A DNA stretch of 64,000 bases from NCBI GenBank assembly GCA_024734495.1, contig JALMQS010000161.1, positions 3,074,450 to 3,138,449 of the forward strand. The letters run 5' to 3'. Positions 55,567-64,000 of the stretch are shown piece after piece. Numbering within the stretch: the stretch's first letter is position 1; each line of letters starts with the position of its first letter. The position numbers were made by a program, and so were the translations under genes. A model generated the notes under the pieces. The model saw nothing but the letters and a program-made list of their open reading frames with translations. It ran no database searches and was not told the origin of the DNA. Source of the DNA: Forficula auricularia (lineage: Eukaryota; Arthropoda; Insecta; Dermaptera; Forficulidae).

Positions 55567-56150
55567 TGTAACCATTCCTGTGACTATGGCTAGTTCCGAG
55601 CGATCATTTTCAAAATTTAAATTGATATAAACTCATTTAAGAAATTCTATGTGGCAAGAAAGGTTACGCAACTTAGCTATTCTATCCATCGAACATTCCA
55701 TGACGCAAAATTTGAACTTTCATGTTGTCATTAACAAAGATAAAAGTAAATAAATATTATATGAAATATTCATTTACTATGAGTTAAGATTTCTGGGTCA
55801 CTTGTTTAACATTAAAATTAAAAAAATAAAAGAAGTAAATTTTTTCATATATATATTTCGAACTGTAATCTCATCTTCAAGAAAGTACAGATTTTTAACT
55901 AATACAAAATTCGAATGAATTCCTGAAGATGAGCTTACAGCTTGAAATATATATATTGAAAAAATTTACTGTTTTTAATTTAAATGTGAAACAAGAATCC
56001 AGATATCTTAACTTATAGTAAATCAATATTTCATATAATATTTATTTACTTTTATCTTTATTAAAGATGTTTCACCCTTGCACCAACACCACAATATCTA
56101 TTAATTGTTGTCATTAACACTTTTGCTGAACATGAAAACCCGAAAAAAGG
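55567..56150 (+). pseudogene. hAT transposase C-terminal (dimerisation) fragment, split by a V element
   Basis: 55567-55736 translates as VTIPVTMASSERSFSKFKLI, then a stop, THLRNSMWQERLRNLAILSI, EHSMTQNLNFHVVIN, and the frame continues at 56106 as TFAEHENPKK-like sequence. The pattern (P-V-T-x-A-S-x-E-R-S-F-S, then RL..LA.LSIE) is the classic hAT C-terminal dimerisation motif. The catalytic part upstream is missing or replaced by MITE R3. The frame matching on both sides shows exactly where the V element entered. Confidence 0.8.
55737..56105 (-). mobile_element. Family V hairpin element with 14-bp TSD inside a hAT transposase
   Basis: Flanked by TGTTGTCATTAACA at 55723-55736 and 56106-56119. 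On the minus strand it starts TTAATAGATATTGTGGTGTT, then GGGTGAACATC-like leader (GGTGAAACATCTTTAATAAA), long arms based on AAAGTAAATAAATATTATAT, and an inner hairpin containing CTGAAGATGAGC...GCTTGAAAT, a diverged form of the hammerhead-like block. 369 bp, noncoding. Confidence 0.85.
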
Positions 56151-57055
56151 AATTTTAATCATTAAAATTTTTACTAAAAATAAAATTGTTATTTCAATCA
56201 AATACCCTCTTTAAATTAAAAGTTACTAGAAAAATCCACCAATTATTATAATAGTTTGTACGTACGTTACGTAGTGATTTATTAAAAAGAAACATTTAGT
56301 TTGTTTATATTGAGGGAGGGACCCTCCGATGAAAATGCCACGGGTCTCAACGTTATAGTTACGTCACTGGGTCGTAGGTAATTAAAAGTTAGTCAAATTA
56401 TATGTTTATGGCAGACAAGAACTAGCTACCCAGCCGAGCCCCAGGCTCAGCGCCCACGTTTATTGGGAGACCCTCGTAACTTTTACGATAATCTCATTTC
56501 TAAACTAATACATTATTTTTAAGTGTTAACAATTCTCTTGACATTAATAGATTATATATGTATTTTTAATATTATTTGTTTAGTAGGATTATGAATATTA
56601 AAATTAGTTTGTCGAAATAAAATCAGAGATAAAAGTAATTTAAGTCACAGTAGAGCAGTAATAGCCTTAGTAATAGCCAACGTTAGGGTGACCGGACAAT
56701 GCACACGAAGAAGAAGAAAAGCAATCAAAATAAATAGTAAAATTTTAATGAAATATAAAATAAGTCGGCCAAGAGAGAGTCAGAATTTTACCAAGAGTTA
56801 AGTATTTTGTATCTTTCAAAATATACATGAGAATACAAATTGTCAATGTGAACGAATTTATGGAATATTTTTATCATTTTAAGTTAAATAAGTTACTTCT
56901 GAACGCGTTCATGTGTGAAAGGTCGTGCGATGCACGACGCGCAGTGATTTAAAATCCGAAAAACGTGATCGAAACATCTAGCTCCTTCAATAGTTGACTA
57001 AACGAGGTGAAAATTTAACTACAGGGGCTTCAAGTCATGTAGAATCGACTGACTT
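56151..57055. other. Noncoding stretch with a hAT-like right edge
   Basis: 56318-56372 (GAGGGACCCTCC ... GTTATAGTTACGTCACTG) ends like the right terminus of the 10.4-kb hAT element; no left end. The rest is AT-rich without a gene. Confidence 0.4.
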
Positions 57056-57375
57056 TTTTGTGCATTAGGGGGGGGGGGCAAAAAATGAAAATAGGGCCCT
57101 TGGACCAAACTCAATCAAATTTTGTATATATAATGTGTGGCCCCCAGAAGCCTAAAAAAATTTTTGGAGCAGCTTGTCAATCCCCAAGGAGGTTGGAAAA
57201 TGTGTACCGTTTAGGGAAAAGGTGGAACCGAGGGGTGAACCACGACCTAATATAGTGTACATCTACTTCCACTTCCACTTTCATTTCCAAGAAGAAGACA
57301 ATAGATGAAGGGGCATTATTTAATGAATTCCAAAATAATTCCAAAGACGTGTACACTTAATTCCAATCGCGTGAA
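57056..57375 (+). repeat. R1 monomer followed by MITE R3, truncated
   Basis: 57064-57160: G-run, GGCCCTTGGACCAAACTCAA, TTTTGTATATATAATG. 57228-57375: ACCGAGGGGTGAACCACGAC, CACTTTCATTTCCAAGAAG and ATTCCAATCGCG, but the right TIR is cut. The 65-codon ORF is incidental. Confidence 0.65.
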
Positions 57376-57600
57376 ACTATAAAAGAGCTATAAAAATACT
57401 TTCTTTATCAGTCAAATAAGCGAATTTTTATTTATTTTTAAAATTTTAATAATACCATTGGTAATACTATCAATAATATCAATATAATAATAGGTACCTA
57501 TATGTATAAACAGTTATTTCGTCAGGGAAAACAGTTTTCAAGAAACCAAATATCTATAGTTATTAAATAACAATACTAATACTAATAAATAAATTCAATC

Positions 57601-58034
57601 TATTCTCAAACGCCTCCCAATCAATCACAAACCCTAGGGTCGAAAATAATTTTTTCTTTGCCCCGGGACGCAATCACAATGAGGCATCGTCATAAGACAA
57701 TTATTAATTTAATTAAATTAGCGAACGAAGAAAAGATTTTTGTATTATAGACAAAAGGATCAGCCAGGATTCGAACCTGGGATCTTTGCATATGTACTGC
57801 AATGCTTTGTCATAAGAGCTTTAGCTCCTATATCCACTAAGCTACTGATCCCTGAACCCAAACTAATACCAAATGTCTATATGAATTATGGAATTTCTTT
57901 AATCTCTTGCTCGTTCATTTTTAACAGCTCTGTAGTGGCCTGACTATATTTTTAATTTATTCTCAAACGCCTCCCAATCGAATCCTGGCTGATCCTTTTG
58001 TCTATAATACAAAAATATTTTCTTCGTTCGCTAA
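57601..58034. repeat. Inverted repeat enclosing a tRNA-like sequence
   Basis: 57720-57775 (GCGAACGAAGAAAAGATTTT, GTATTATAGACAAAAGGATC, AGCCAGGATTCGA) is mirrored at 57977-58034. ATTCTCAAACGCCTCCCAAT occurs directly repeated at 57601 and 57959. The arrangement looks like a rearranged or partly duplicated SINE-like insertion. Confidence 0.7.
57757..57852 (-). tRNA. tRNA-like sequence, probably a tRNA pseudogene or SINE head
   Basis: Minus strand: 5' GGGATCA pairs with 3' TGATCCT; D-arm AGCT...AGCT with A box TAGCTTAGTGG; a perfect T-arm CCAGG-TTCGAAT-CCTGG. Between D-arm and T-arm lie about 40 bases that can form TTGCA-GTACATA-TGCAA but include about 20 extra bases, so a standard cloverleaf is not met. 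The acceptor and T-arm extend into the flanking inverted repeat. Not a convincing functional tRNA. Confidence 0.45.
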
Positions 58035-58094
58035 TTTTATTAAATAAATTCAATATTTTTATTTCTTTATATATTAGTTTTATATGAAACATAT

Positions 58095-58285
58095 TTACAA
58101 TTATGTAATGATTACTTTTTTCAGAATTTTCAAATTTTTCGGGCAACTTTTCCAATTTGTATTTCTGTACAAACCTGAATTGGACTATTACGAACATAAA
58201 AAAAATAGCTAAATATGTTCAGCAGTTCTCAAGTCAGATGCTTTACCAACAAACAGGAATTCATTTTTATTAATATAGATTTGTC
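58095..58285 (-). mobile_element. Helitron-like 5' end (reverse)
   Basis: Minus strand: TCTATATTAATAAAAATGAA then TTCCTGTTTGTTGGTAAAGC, and GTAATAGTCCAATTCAGGTT and TTGGAAAAGTTGCCCG. All these blocks recur at 59316-59460 in forward orientation. The TC start and T-rich follow-on fit a Helitron 5' terminus. Confidence 0.6.
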
Positions 58286-58361
58286 CAATTATCTGCCAAA
58301 CTAGCTGGCATTTTTTCCTAGTTCTTACAAGATAAAGCTCTGTGAAATGATCTTATTTACC

Positions 58362-58478
58362 TTTTTTGTTAAGGGAGAATGGTGTAGGTTCTTGGTGAAA
58401 CATATTAAATAAAGTAAAGAAAAATTTATTCGAAAATGTTTTTTTTTTTAACATTTTTCAAAAAATTTTCTTTACTTT
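58362..58478 (+). mobile_element. Family V short hairpin element with 12-bp TSD
   Basis: Flanked by ATCTTATTTACC at 58350-58361 and 58479-58490. Leader TTAAGGGAGAATGGTGTAGG then TTGGTGAAACATATTAAATA, followed by a hairpin with AAAGTAAAGAAAA and TTTTCTTTACTTT. 117 bp, the most compact V copy. Lacks the hammerhead-like apex. Confidence 0.8.
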
Positions 58479-58689
58479 ATCTTATTTACCCATGACTCGC
58501 AACCCTTTATACGCTCTATCTCCTTTGGTTGTAAGTCGTTCCAGGAAAATCAAGTTTCATTATATTTAAAAATCATTAAAGAACCTTAATATGTTGACCA
58601 CATTGTGTCATGAGTCGTCCTCCGTAATGAATCTTCGATTAATTCTAAAGCCTTAAAGGCGCCAGTGCGCCGACAGGCGACCATTGACC

Positions 58690-59245
58690 ATGAGCTATAT
58701 TATATAGATCAAATGAATAAATGTTATAGCATTTTAAATAGTACTATCTTACTCTAGGATAAAGTCTCTACTTTAAAATATAATTTTACTAAAAACTTTA
58801 TATAATTCAGCTTCATCAAAATTGGTTAAGTAATTTTCAAGATATTTAGAAAAAATTAAAAAAGTACTGGAAAGTTGTTTGTGGGCCGATATATTGAAAA
58901 AACTAATCAGCGCTTCATTTTGTTAAAGTAATGGAAGGTTTTCAATTTAATTTCAATCAATTGAACTATGTGGAAAAAATCGTCGACGGAAAAAAACGAG
59001 TAACATACGTACATTTATCCATCTGCACGCAGTAAACGAAAAAATAGCACTTTTTGGCCTCTGGGTGAGACCCCATGTAATTTTTGGCATAACCATCGCG
59101 TGCTAAAAATCAACCTAAATTAATACTACAATTTGTGACTTTGATTGAGACCATAATTGCCGTAGTCTTTACCTGAGGGCTCTTTGAAGTCGCGCTTGGC
59201 GCGAGACCGATCCGATCTTTATTTGCTTCTGATAAAGTAATAAAC
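58690..59245 (+). repeat. Repeat R2, copy 4 (partial)
   Basis: Shares TTTTACTAAAAACTTTATA-like start, GTGGAAAAAATCGTCGACGG, GAGACCCCATGTAATTTTTG and the end TTGGCGCGAGACCGATC with copies 1 and 2. The TIRs are absent. An R1 end scrap (GTAGCCATCCACAAGACTTT) follows at 59255. Confidence 0.65.
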
Positions 59246-59315
59246 TGAATGTAGCCATCCACAAGACTTTACCATACATCTGGCGTAAGAGAGAGGGCTC
59301 TTGTATTTAATCTAT

Positions 59316-60715
59316 ATAATAAAAATGAATTTCTGTTTCTTTGTAAGCGCAGATCTCTCAAATGCCTGGACCGATTTGGCTATTTTTTTTTAAATCTTCG
59401 TAATAGTCCAATTCAGGTTAATACGTAAAAAAAAATTGGAAAAGTTGCCCGGAAAATTGGAAAATTCAGGAAAAACTAAAAAAAATTCAGGTTAGCCAAC
59501 ATAGCTTGCCAAACAATAAAAGAACTAAACTAGCAAAAAAAACAAGTGTTGGCAGCCCTGTTTGTTTGATTTTTGAGTGTCATTCATTCTCAATAGTTCT
59601 AACCACATTATCGTTGAAGAAGAATTTAATACTGCAACAAAGATTTAAAAAACTATCTATTTTTTTAAAGTACATTTAAAACCAAAAATTTAAAAAAAAA
59701 TCGTCATGATAACTAAATTTTTGAAAAAGTTATGGTTATTTAAAAAAAGCTATTTTTTCAAAAATTCCTAACTTCTTTTGGGTTGGGTGAAAAAATTTGA
59801 AAAAAATTCTGAAAACCGTCTTTAATAGGGTAGAAAAAAATAAAAAAGTTTCAGCCAAGCTTTTGATTATATATATAGATGAAAAATATTTAATTTAAAA
59901 TAAAATATGTTATTTAAAAATCATTTTTCTTAAAAATACCCTTGGGAATCTCACCTCATCTTTTTTCTATTGTATTTAAGACCCTCAGCCATTTCAAAAG
60001 AACTAAGCCTTTTGGCTTTTGTATTCGAGCTCATTCATTCATTTCAATATTATTTATTTATTTATTTCAAAGTTAATTATAAAGGATTATTGAAACTATA
60101 CTAACTAAACTAACTGAAAGCAATTAATTAGCTTTTGGAATTTCTTTAAAAATTAAATTTAAAAGATTAAAACCAAAATTTAATTAGCCCGTAGAATTCT
60201 TTAAAGAAAACAAAATCATTTGAAAACCCATTGTTATATTGTTTTGAAATCTAGGAAATTTCAGCCTATTGAAATGATTAAAAACCTATTTTGAGCCTAA
60301 TTAAACCTAAATTTTCTATAATCTAATAATAAACTTTAAAAATTATTATTTTAATTTTTAATTGGATAATTCTCCCCAAATGACGATTTTTACCTTATTT
60401 ATTGAATTTTTACAAGACAAAAACTATTATTTTAATTTAAGTTGAAAGGTTCTTTTTGCCGAATAATTGAGTAGCAGAAGGGGACAATAAAATATTGGCT
60501 TCTGCTGGAAAAATAAATTTTTAAATTAATTCATAAAGAGATATACTTGGTCACTCTTCATCAATCTATTACAATTAATTTACAAGAGTTTATATATGAC
60601 AGTGTTCTTTACACGTGTATAAAACATCAATAAAACAGCCACGTGGGGGTCCAGGGAGGCGAGAAGCTCCCTGGCTAATGTAAAAAGGCCCGCCAAAGGC
60701 GGGCCTTGGGGCTAG
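59316..60715 (+). mobile_element. Helitron-like element, candidate complete
   Basis: 5' TCTATATAATAAAAATGAAT then TTCTGTTTCTTTGTAAGCGC and GACCGATTTGGCTATTTTTT. The 3' end holds a perfect 10-bp stem AAGGCCCGCC-AAA-GGCGGGCCTT and then GGGG and CTAG|T. No Rep/helicase ORF. A degraded family U insertion lies at about 60440-60600 (GAGTAGCAGAAGGGGACAAT). The 5' and 3' ends may belong to two elements, since the interior is unmatched elsewhere here. Confidence 0.55.
60685..60715 (+). other. Helitron 3' terminal hairpin and CTAG
   Basis: The 10-bp GC-rich perfect stem (60685-60694 with 60698-60707, loop AAA) stands 4 bases before CTAG (60712-60715), which is followed by T. This is the canonical Helitron rolling-circle termination structure. 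Confidence 0.75.
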
Positions 60716-61150
60716 TATTTAATAAAAATACCAAAAATCTAACCTGGAAGACTCGTGGGCGAGAGCGCTATATCTGGAACGTGTTGACTGAGAGAGCGAA
60801 TCCTTGCTGGAGAAGGTCGCTATTTGGGTTGACCGGGTTCTCACCTGCAGTGGCAAGGGCCCAAGGGTGTGGACTGTGGACCCTGCAATCAATAATTGGC
60901 ATATATAGGTATTGTAGAAACACTTAATATAGTTAAAAGGGAACTCTTATAAGTATCCGATAGACAAATCTATTCTAAATTCATTAAACAAGTCTGAGCT
61001 TGTTTTCGATTCCTCTTGATAATAAAACTAAATCTATCTTAATAAATGTAAGCTCGAACTAAAATACACATAGATTAAAAAAATTCCCTTTTAATAAATA
61101 TTTTCTATACTATAGCTTTCTCTGCTTATTAGAATAAAGCTTTATAAAAT
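60716..61150. other. Noncoding stretch with an unrecognised GC-richer ORF
   Basis: 60745-60900 is less AT-rich and open (KTRGRERYIWNVLTERANPC, WRRSLFGLTGFSPAVARAQG) but I recognise no domain. Possibly repeat-derived. Confidence 0.3.
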
Positions 61151-61151
61151 A

Positions 61152-61660
61152 CTAGCTGCGCGGCGGCCTTCGGCGGCCCTTCTTGCTAACCAGGTGCCCC
61201 ACGAACCCCCTCATACCGCCCCCATCACCTCCCACCCCCCGCACCATGCACCCGCGCCCACCCACCGCCCCCACGCCACCACCCCGCACCCCAGCCCCGC
61301 ACCACCCCACTACGCCTCTGGACCCTCACCTGAACCCCCACCCGCCCTCCACCCCGCATCCCCGGACTCCCTACCGCTCACCTAAACCCTCCACTCAACC
61401 CTGCACCCCCGGACCCCACCCCCTGCCCTCCACCCCCGCACCCAGTTGTTTCATTTCTAGCCTTCTAGTGAACCACAGATTATGTAAACAAAATTTGGTT
61501 AAGTTGGCTCTAAGGGTAAGAATTTTCATTTTTGATCCCCCCCCCCCATTTTGGGTGGTTAGTTTTTGCATTTCTACCCTTCTAGTGACCCACAATTTAT
61601 GTATACAAAATTTGGTTGAGTTTGGTCAAAGAGCAAGAATTTTCATATTTTGACCCCCCC
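61152..61660 (-). mobile_element. Helitron-like 3' end with R1-type monomers, reverse
   Basis: Minus strand order: two monomers (CCAAACTCAACCAAATTTTG; ACCACCCAAAATGGGG), a G-rich tract of about 290 bases (61190-61440 complement), an imperfect GC hairpin (GGGCCGCCGAAGGCCGCC) and CTAG|T at 61155-61151. It mirrors 46.5-47.2 kb. The proline-rich plus-strand ORFs at 61183-61653 are translations of the C-rich tract. Confidence 0.65.
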
Positions 61661-62071
61661 CCTTTTTTGGGTGTTGGGGGGAATTTTTTAAACAAAAGTT
61701 GTCAGAAATCACATCCCCTACAACTTTGTTCATAATAAAATTTGCCGTAGAGTTAATAGTTTAGGAGTTATTTGATAATTTTCATTCGTGCGCCCCTCCC
61801 CCAAACCCCTTCTGGGGTCAAAATATCAAAACGTTATATAGCTAAAAACGTAAGTTCGAAGACATCTGATGTAAATATGAAATTTCATAATAATCCCTTC
61901 AGCCGTTTTGACGTGAATCGTGAGCAACTTTTTCGGAAACGACGGAAACAGACAGACAGACAGACAGGAATTTTGTTGAGGGTGTTTTCGTTCATAACTT
62001 TGCTTGAAACGTGTGCAACCAAAATTTGGCGTGATTTGGAGCAATGTACAGACAAAACCTTTAATTTTATA
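61661..62071. repeat. Dispersed repeat with GACA tract
   Basis: Blocks CCTACAACTTTGTTCATAAT, CCCTTCAGCCGTTTTGACGT and GAAACAGACAGACAGACAGA are typical of dispersed insect repeats. The 116-codon ORF through it (61772-62122) shows no domain. Confidence 0.5.
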
Positions 62072-62555
62072 TACGAGCCCCGTCCCATCTCAATTGGCCC
62101 ACCAATATTTTTTTCTTTTTAAATAAAATTATGCTAATTCACGGTAAATTTAATTTAAATATTTATTTTTATTATCATTTGGAACAACATTTTAAACAAT
62201 TTAAAACGTTTTATTGTAACAATTTAACTTAAAATTATTTGTTAATTGTTAAAAACATATTTTTATATAAAAAATAGTTCTTTGCTTTTCACGATTTTTT
62301 TTTTTTTTTTTAAGAATCTTTGAATATGTAAAATAATCAAGTAGGCTTTGCCTTTTTCCAACAAAAGAAAGTTTGTTTTGTTTATTATTAGTAAAAATGA
62401 CTCGTGGAAAGGTTGTTGATGAAAAAAATTTGCTCAATTATTATCAATTTATTTAAAAAGGGAAAATCAAACGCGGAAATTGGCGATCTAGTTAATTTAT
62501 CAAAGTTTACTGTCATAAATATTATTCGAGATTATAAAACAACGGGTACAATAGC

Positions 62556-62877
62556 CAAGGGCGGATCCGGGGGGGCGGAGGGAAGCGACCCCCCCCCCCC
62601 CCCCCCCCCCCCCATAGAGGCCCGTGCCTGGCAAATAAAAAATTGTAAAAAAAAATGCTGAATTTTTTTTTTTTTAATTTTTTTAAAAATTGAAAATAAA
62701 GTTCTATATATATGTGTGTGTGTGGGGGTCTCTGCCCCCCCTCCCCCCCCCCGCTTGGACAATTCGATCGCGACACACTTTCGAGATAAAAAGTATATCT
62801 TATATACATCGGGCACCTTATATACATTCTCACCTCCCCCCCCCCCCCCCCATAAAAAATTCCTGGATCCGCCCTTG
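62556..62877. mobile_element. hAT-type MITE nested in the Tc1 transposase, perfect 8-bp TSD
   Basis: TIR CAAGGGCGGATCC / GGATCCGCCCTTG (13 bp perfect). Flanks ACAATAGC (62548-62555 and 62878-62885) are identical. The interior has three long C-runs and a GT microsatellite. Removing it with one TSD copy restores the reading frame (TGTIA-TKPR), so it entered after the Tc1 copy had landed. Overlapping ORFs on both strands here are artefacts of the C/G runs. Confidence 0.95.
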
Positions 62878-63078
62878 ACAATAGCTACAAAACCTCGGTA
62901 TGCGTCGAAATCCAAAATATCAGATGCTGATAGACGGGCATTGAAGAAGATTATTAGAATAAACAGGCGTTCGAACTATGGTAAATTATCTGTTCTTTGG
63001 AGCGATGCTGTGGGGCGAAGTGTTTCAAGATCGACGTGCCATAGAGAAGCCCTTAAGTTAGGTTTTAAAACTTACAAG

Positions 63079-63143
63079 GTAATTTTATTGCAACTTATTC
63101 CAAATTTTTTATTTTTTTGTAATTTTACTAATTTTTTTTTTAG
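63079..63143 (+). other. Intron within the Tc1 transposase
   Basis: Begins GTAATTTTATTG after AAG and ends with a T-rich tract and TTTTTTTTTTAG before GCG. Its 65 bases contain stops, and splicing joins ...FKTYK to AKEKPLL... in phase 0, matching the expected Tc1 sequence there. Confidence 0.8.
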
Positions 63144-63925
63144 GCGAAAGAAAAGCCACTCTTGACATTAAAACAGAAGAAAAACCGCCTTAAATGGGCC
63201 AAAAGTTACATTAATTGGACGAGTGATGAATGGAATAGTGTTCATTGGAGTGATGAGTCTCGTTTTAAAGTTTGTCTTGGGGATAATCGAAGCAGAGTTA
63301 TTCCTCAGAAAAATGAAGCTTTCAATTCAGATTGTTTAAAAAAAGAAAGTAAAATTTCCTAATCGTTACTTCCAAAAATGGCCGATGCATTGCAGAATAA
63401 TAATAATTTTGTGTTCCAACAAGACGGGGTGGCCTGCCATACATCAAGAAAATCTTTAAAATGGCTTTCTGATCATAATGTTCCACTTTTGGAGTGGGTG
63501 GCAAACAGTCCCGATTTGTCACCAATAGAAACTCTTTGGCACACAATGAAAAAGCTATTACGAATACAACCAGCTAGAAACGTAGTCGAATTAAAACACA
63601 AACTTCAAAATATTTGGGATACTTTCACTCAAGATGAGTGTCAAAACTTAATAAGTACGTTGCCCAAAAGAATTCAAGCCGTAATTAAAAATAAAGGCGA
63701 CGTCACACAGTGGTAAAGGTTTTGGATTTTGTATGTTTTCCTTGTTTTTAACAATTAAAAAATAATTTTAAGTTAAATGTTACAATAAAATGTTTTAAAT
63801 TGTTTAAAATGTTGTTCCAAATGATAATAAAAATAAATATTTAAATTAAATTTACCGTGAATTAGCATAATTTTATTTAAAAGAAAAATATTGGTGGGCC
63901 AATTGAGATGGGACGGGGCTCAGTA

Positions 63926-64000
63926 CATAGATACAAGAGTAAATGAAATTGTAATATTAAGGCTAATACAAAATAAACTAGATTTTCATTTTTTTGACCC
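63926..64000. repeat. Start of another R1-type monomer at the window edge
   Basis: The last bases (AGATTTTCATTTTTTTGACC) match the reverse of the R1 monomer start; it continues beyond the window. Confidence 0.4.

Larger units (their letters stand above)
62397..63716 (+). pseudogene. Tc1 transposase (DD34E), disrupted
   Basis: Starts MTRGKVVDEK at 62397, then a 1-base shift in an A-run (about 62420-62427) joins SIIINLFKKGKSNAEIGDLV and NLSKFTVINIIRDYKTTGT, the paired helix-turn-helix. The MITE at 62556 interrupts it; the frame resumes as TKPRYASKSKISDADRRALK. A 65-bp GT-AG intron (63079-63143) separates GFKTYK from AKEKPLLTLKQK. WSDESRF (D at 63252), FQQDGVACH (D at 63423) and SPIETLW (E at 63528) give DD34E spacing. 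Roughly 35-40 residues around the usual WG stretch are missing near 63350-63378. Ends VIKNKGDVTQW. Confidence 0.92.
62072..63925 (+). mobile_element. Tc1-family transposon with long TIRs
   Basis: TA at 62072-62073 and 63924-63925 flank GAGCCCCGTCCCATCTCAAT ends. The TIRs (about 62074-62262 and 63735-63923) are about 185 bp and differ by only a few indels and substitutions, which suggests moderate age. It contains a broken, once intron-bearing DD34E transposase and a nested hAT MITE. Such elements move by cut-and-paste into TA; this one cannot move by itself. Confidence 0.92.

Noticed and set aside
61183..61653. 156-codon proline-rich ORF
   Set aside because: It arises from the C-rich tract of a Helitron-like end followed by R1-type monomers; no start context, no domain.
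62522..63165. Several ORFs with glycine or proline runs
   Set aside because: They are artefacts of the C/G runs in the hAT MITE, plus read-through into the real Tc1 frame and its intron.

Overview
The window is an AT-rich (roughly 70% A+T), gene-poor stretch of an animal genome. It has GT-AG introns, SINEs with Pol III boxes, LINE, Tc1, hAT and Helitron relics, microsatellites, and one exon that looks like an arthropod TGF-beta-family propeptide. I infer an arthropod, most likely an insect, but the sequence does not name the species. There are no operons or bacterial features.

Only one host-gene piece is convincing: an exon at 5680-5977 on the minus strand. It encodes a signal peptide plus the N-terminal propeptide of a TGF-beta-superfamily ligand of the activin/myostatin/TGF-beta branch, and it ends at a clean splice donor. 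The mature cystine-knot domain is not in the window. A second, weak exon candidate (48915-49040, plus) is not recognised.

Most of the rest is layered mobile DNA. 1-5.2 kb: a C-rich block, a dispersed repeat carrying two later insertions, and three foldback elements. 6.4-8.4 kb: a hAT MITE with perfect target duplication and several hairpin elements. 10.1-12.6 kb: two SINE insertions flanking a 1.7-kb hAT foldback. 13.2-18.3 kb: two LINE reverse-transcriptase relics around a TA-flanked, pogo-like element that contains a 100-base assembly gap. 20-28 kb: RT relics, Helitron-like pieces and four tandem copies of a splice-site-bearing repeat. 32.8-34.6 kb: a complete-ended DNA transposon with 15-bp TIRs. 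35-48.7 kb: copies of a 1.3-kb noncoding foldback family. 52.7-58.5 kb: MITEs, a hAT transposase C-terminus and more hairpin elements. 59.3-61.7 kb: Helitron-like ends. 62.07-63.93 kb: a Tc1 transposon with about 185-bp TIRs, an intron-bearing transposase pseudogene and a nested hAT MITE.

The most unusual theme is a group of short noncoding elements, called families V and U here. Each starts with a conserved leader, continues into a long inverted repeat (whose arms differ in sequence between some copies), often carries a hammerhead-ribozyme-like CTGATGA...GAAA motif, and in the clear cases is flanked by 12-14-bp target duplications. That points to target-primed reverse transcription rather than cut-and-paste movement. 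Two insertions are confirmed by an empty site: one through a second copy of the target repeat, one through a transposase reading frame that continues across the insertion. Family labels used below (R1, R2, R3, R4, R5, R6, C, U, V) are mine and come only from comparisons inside this window.
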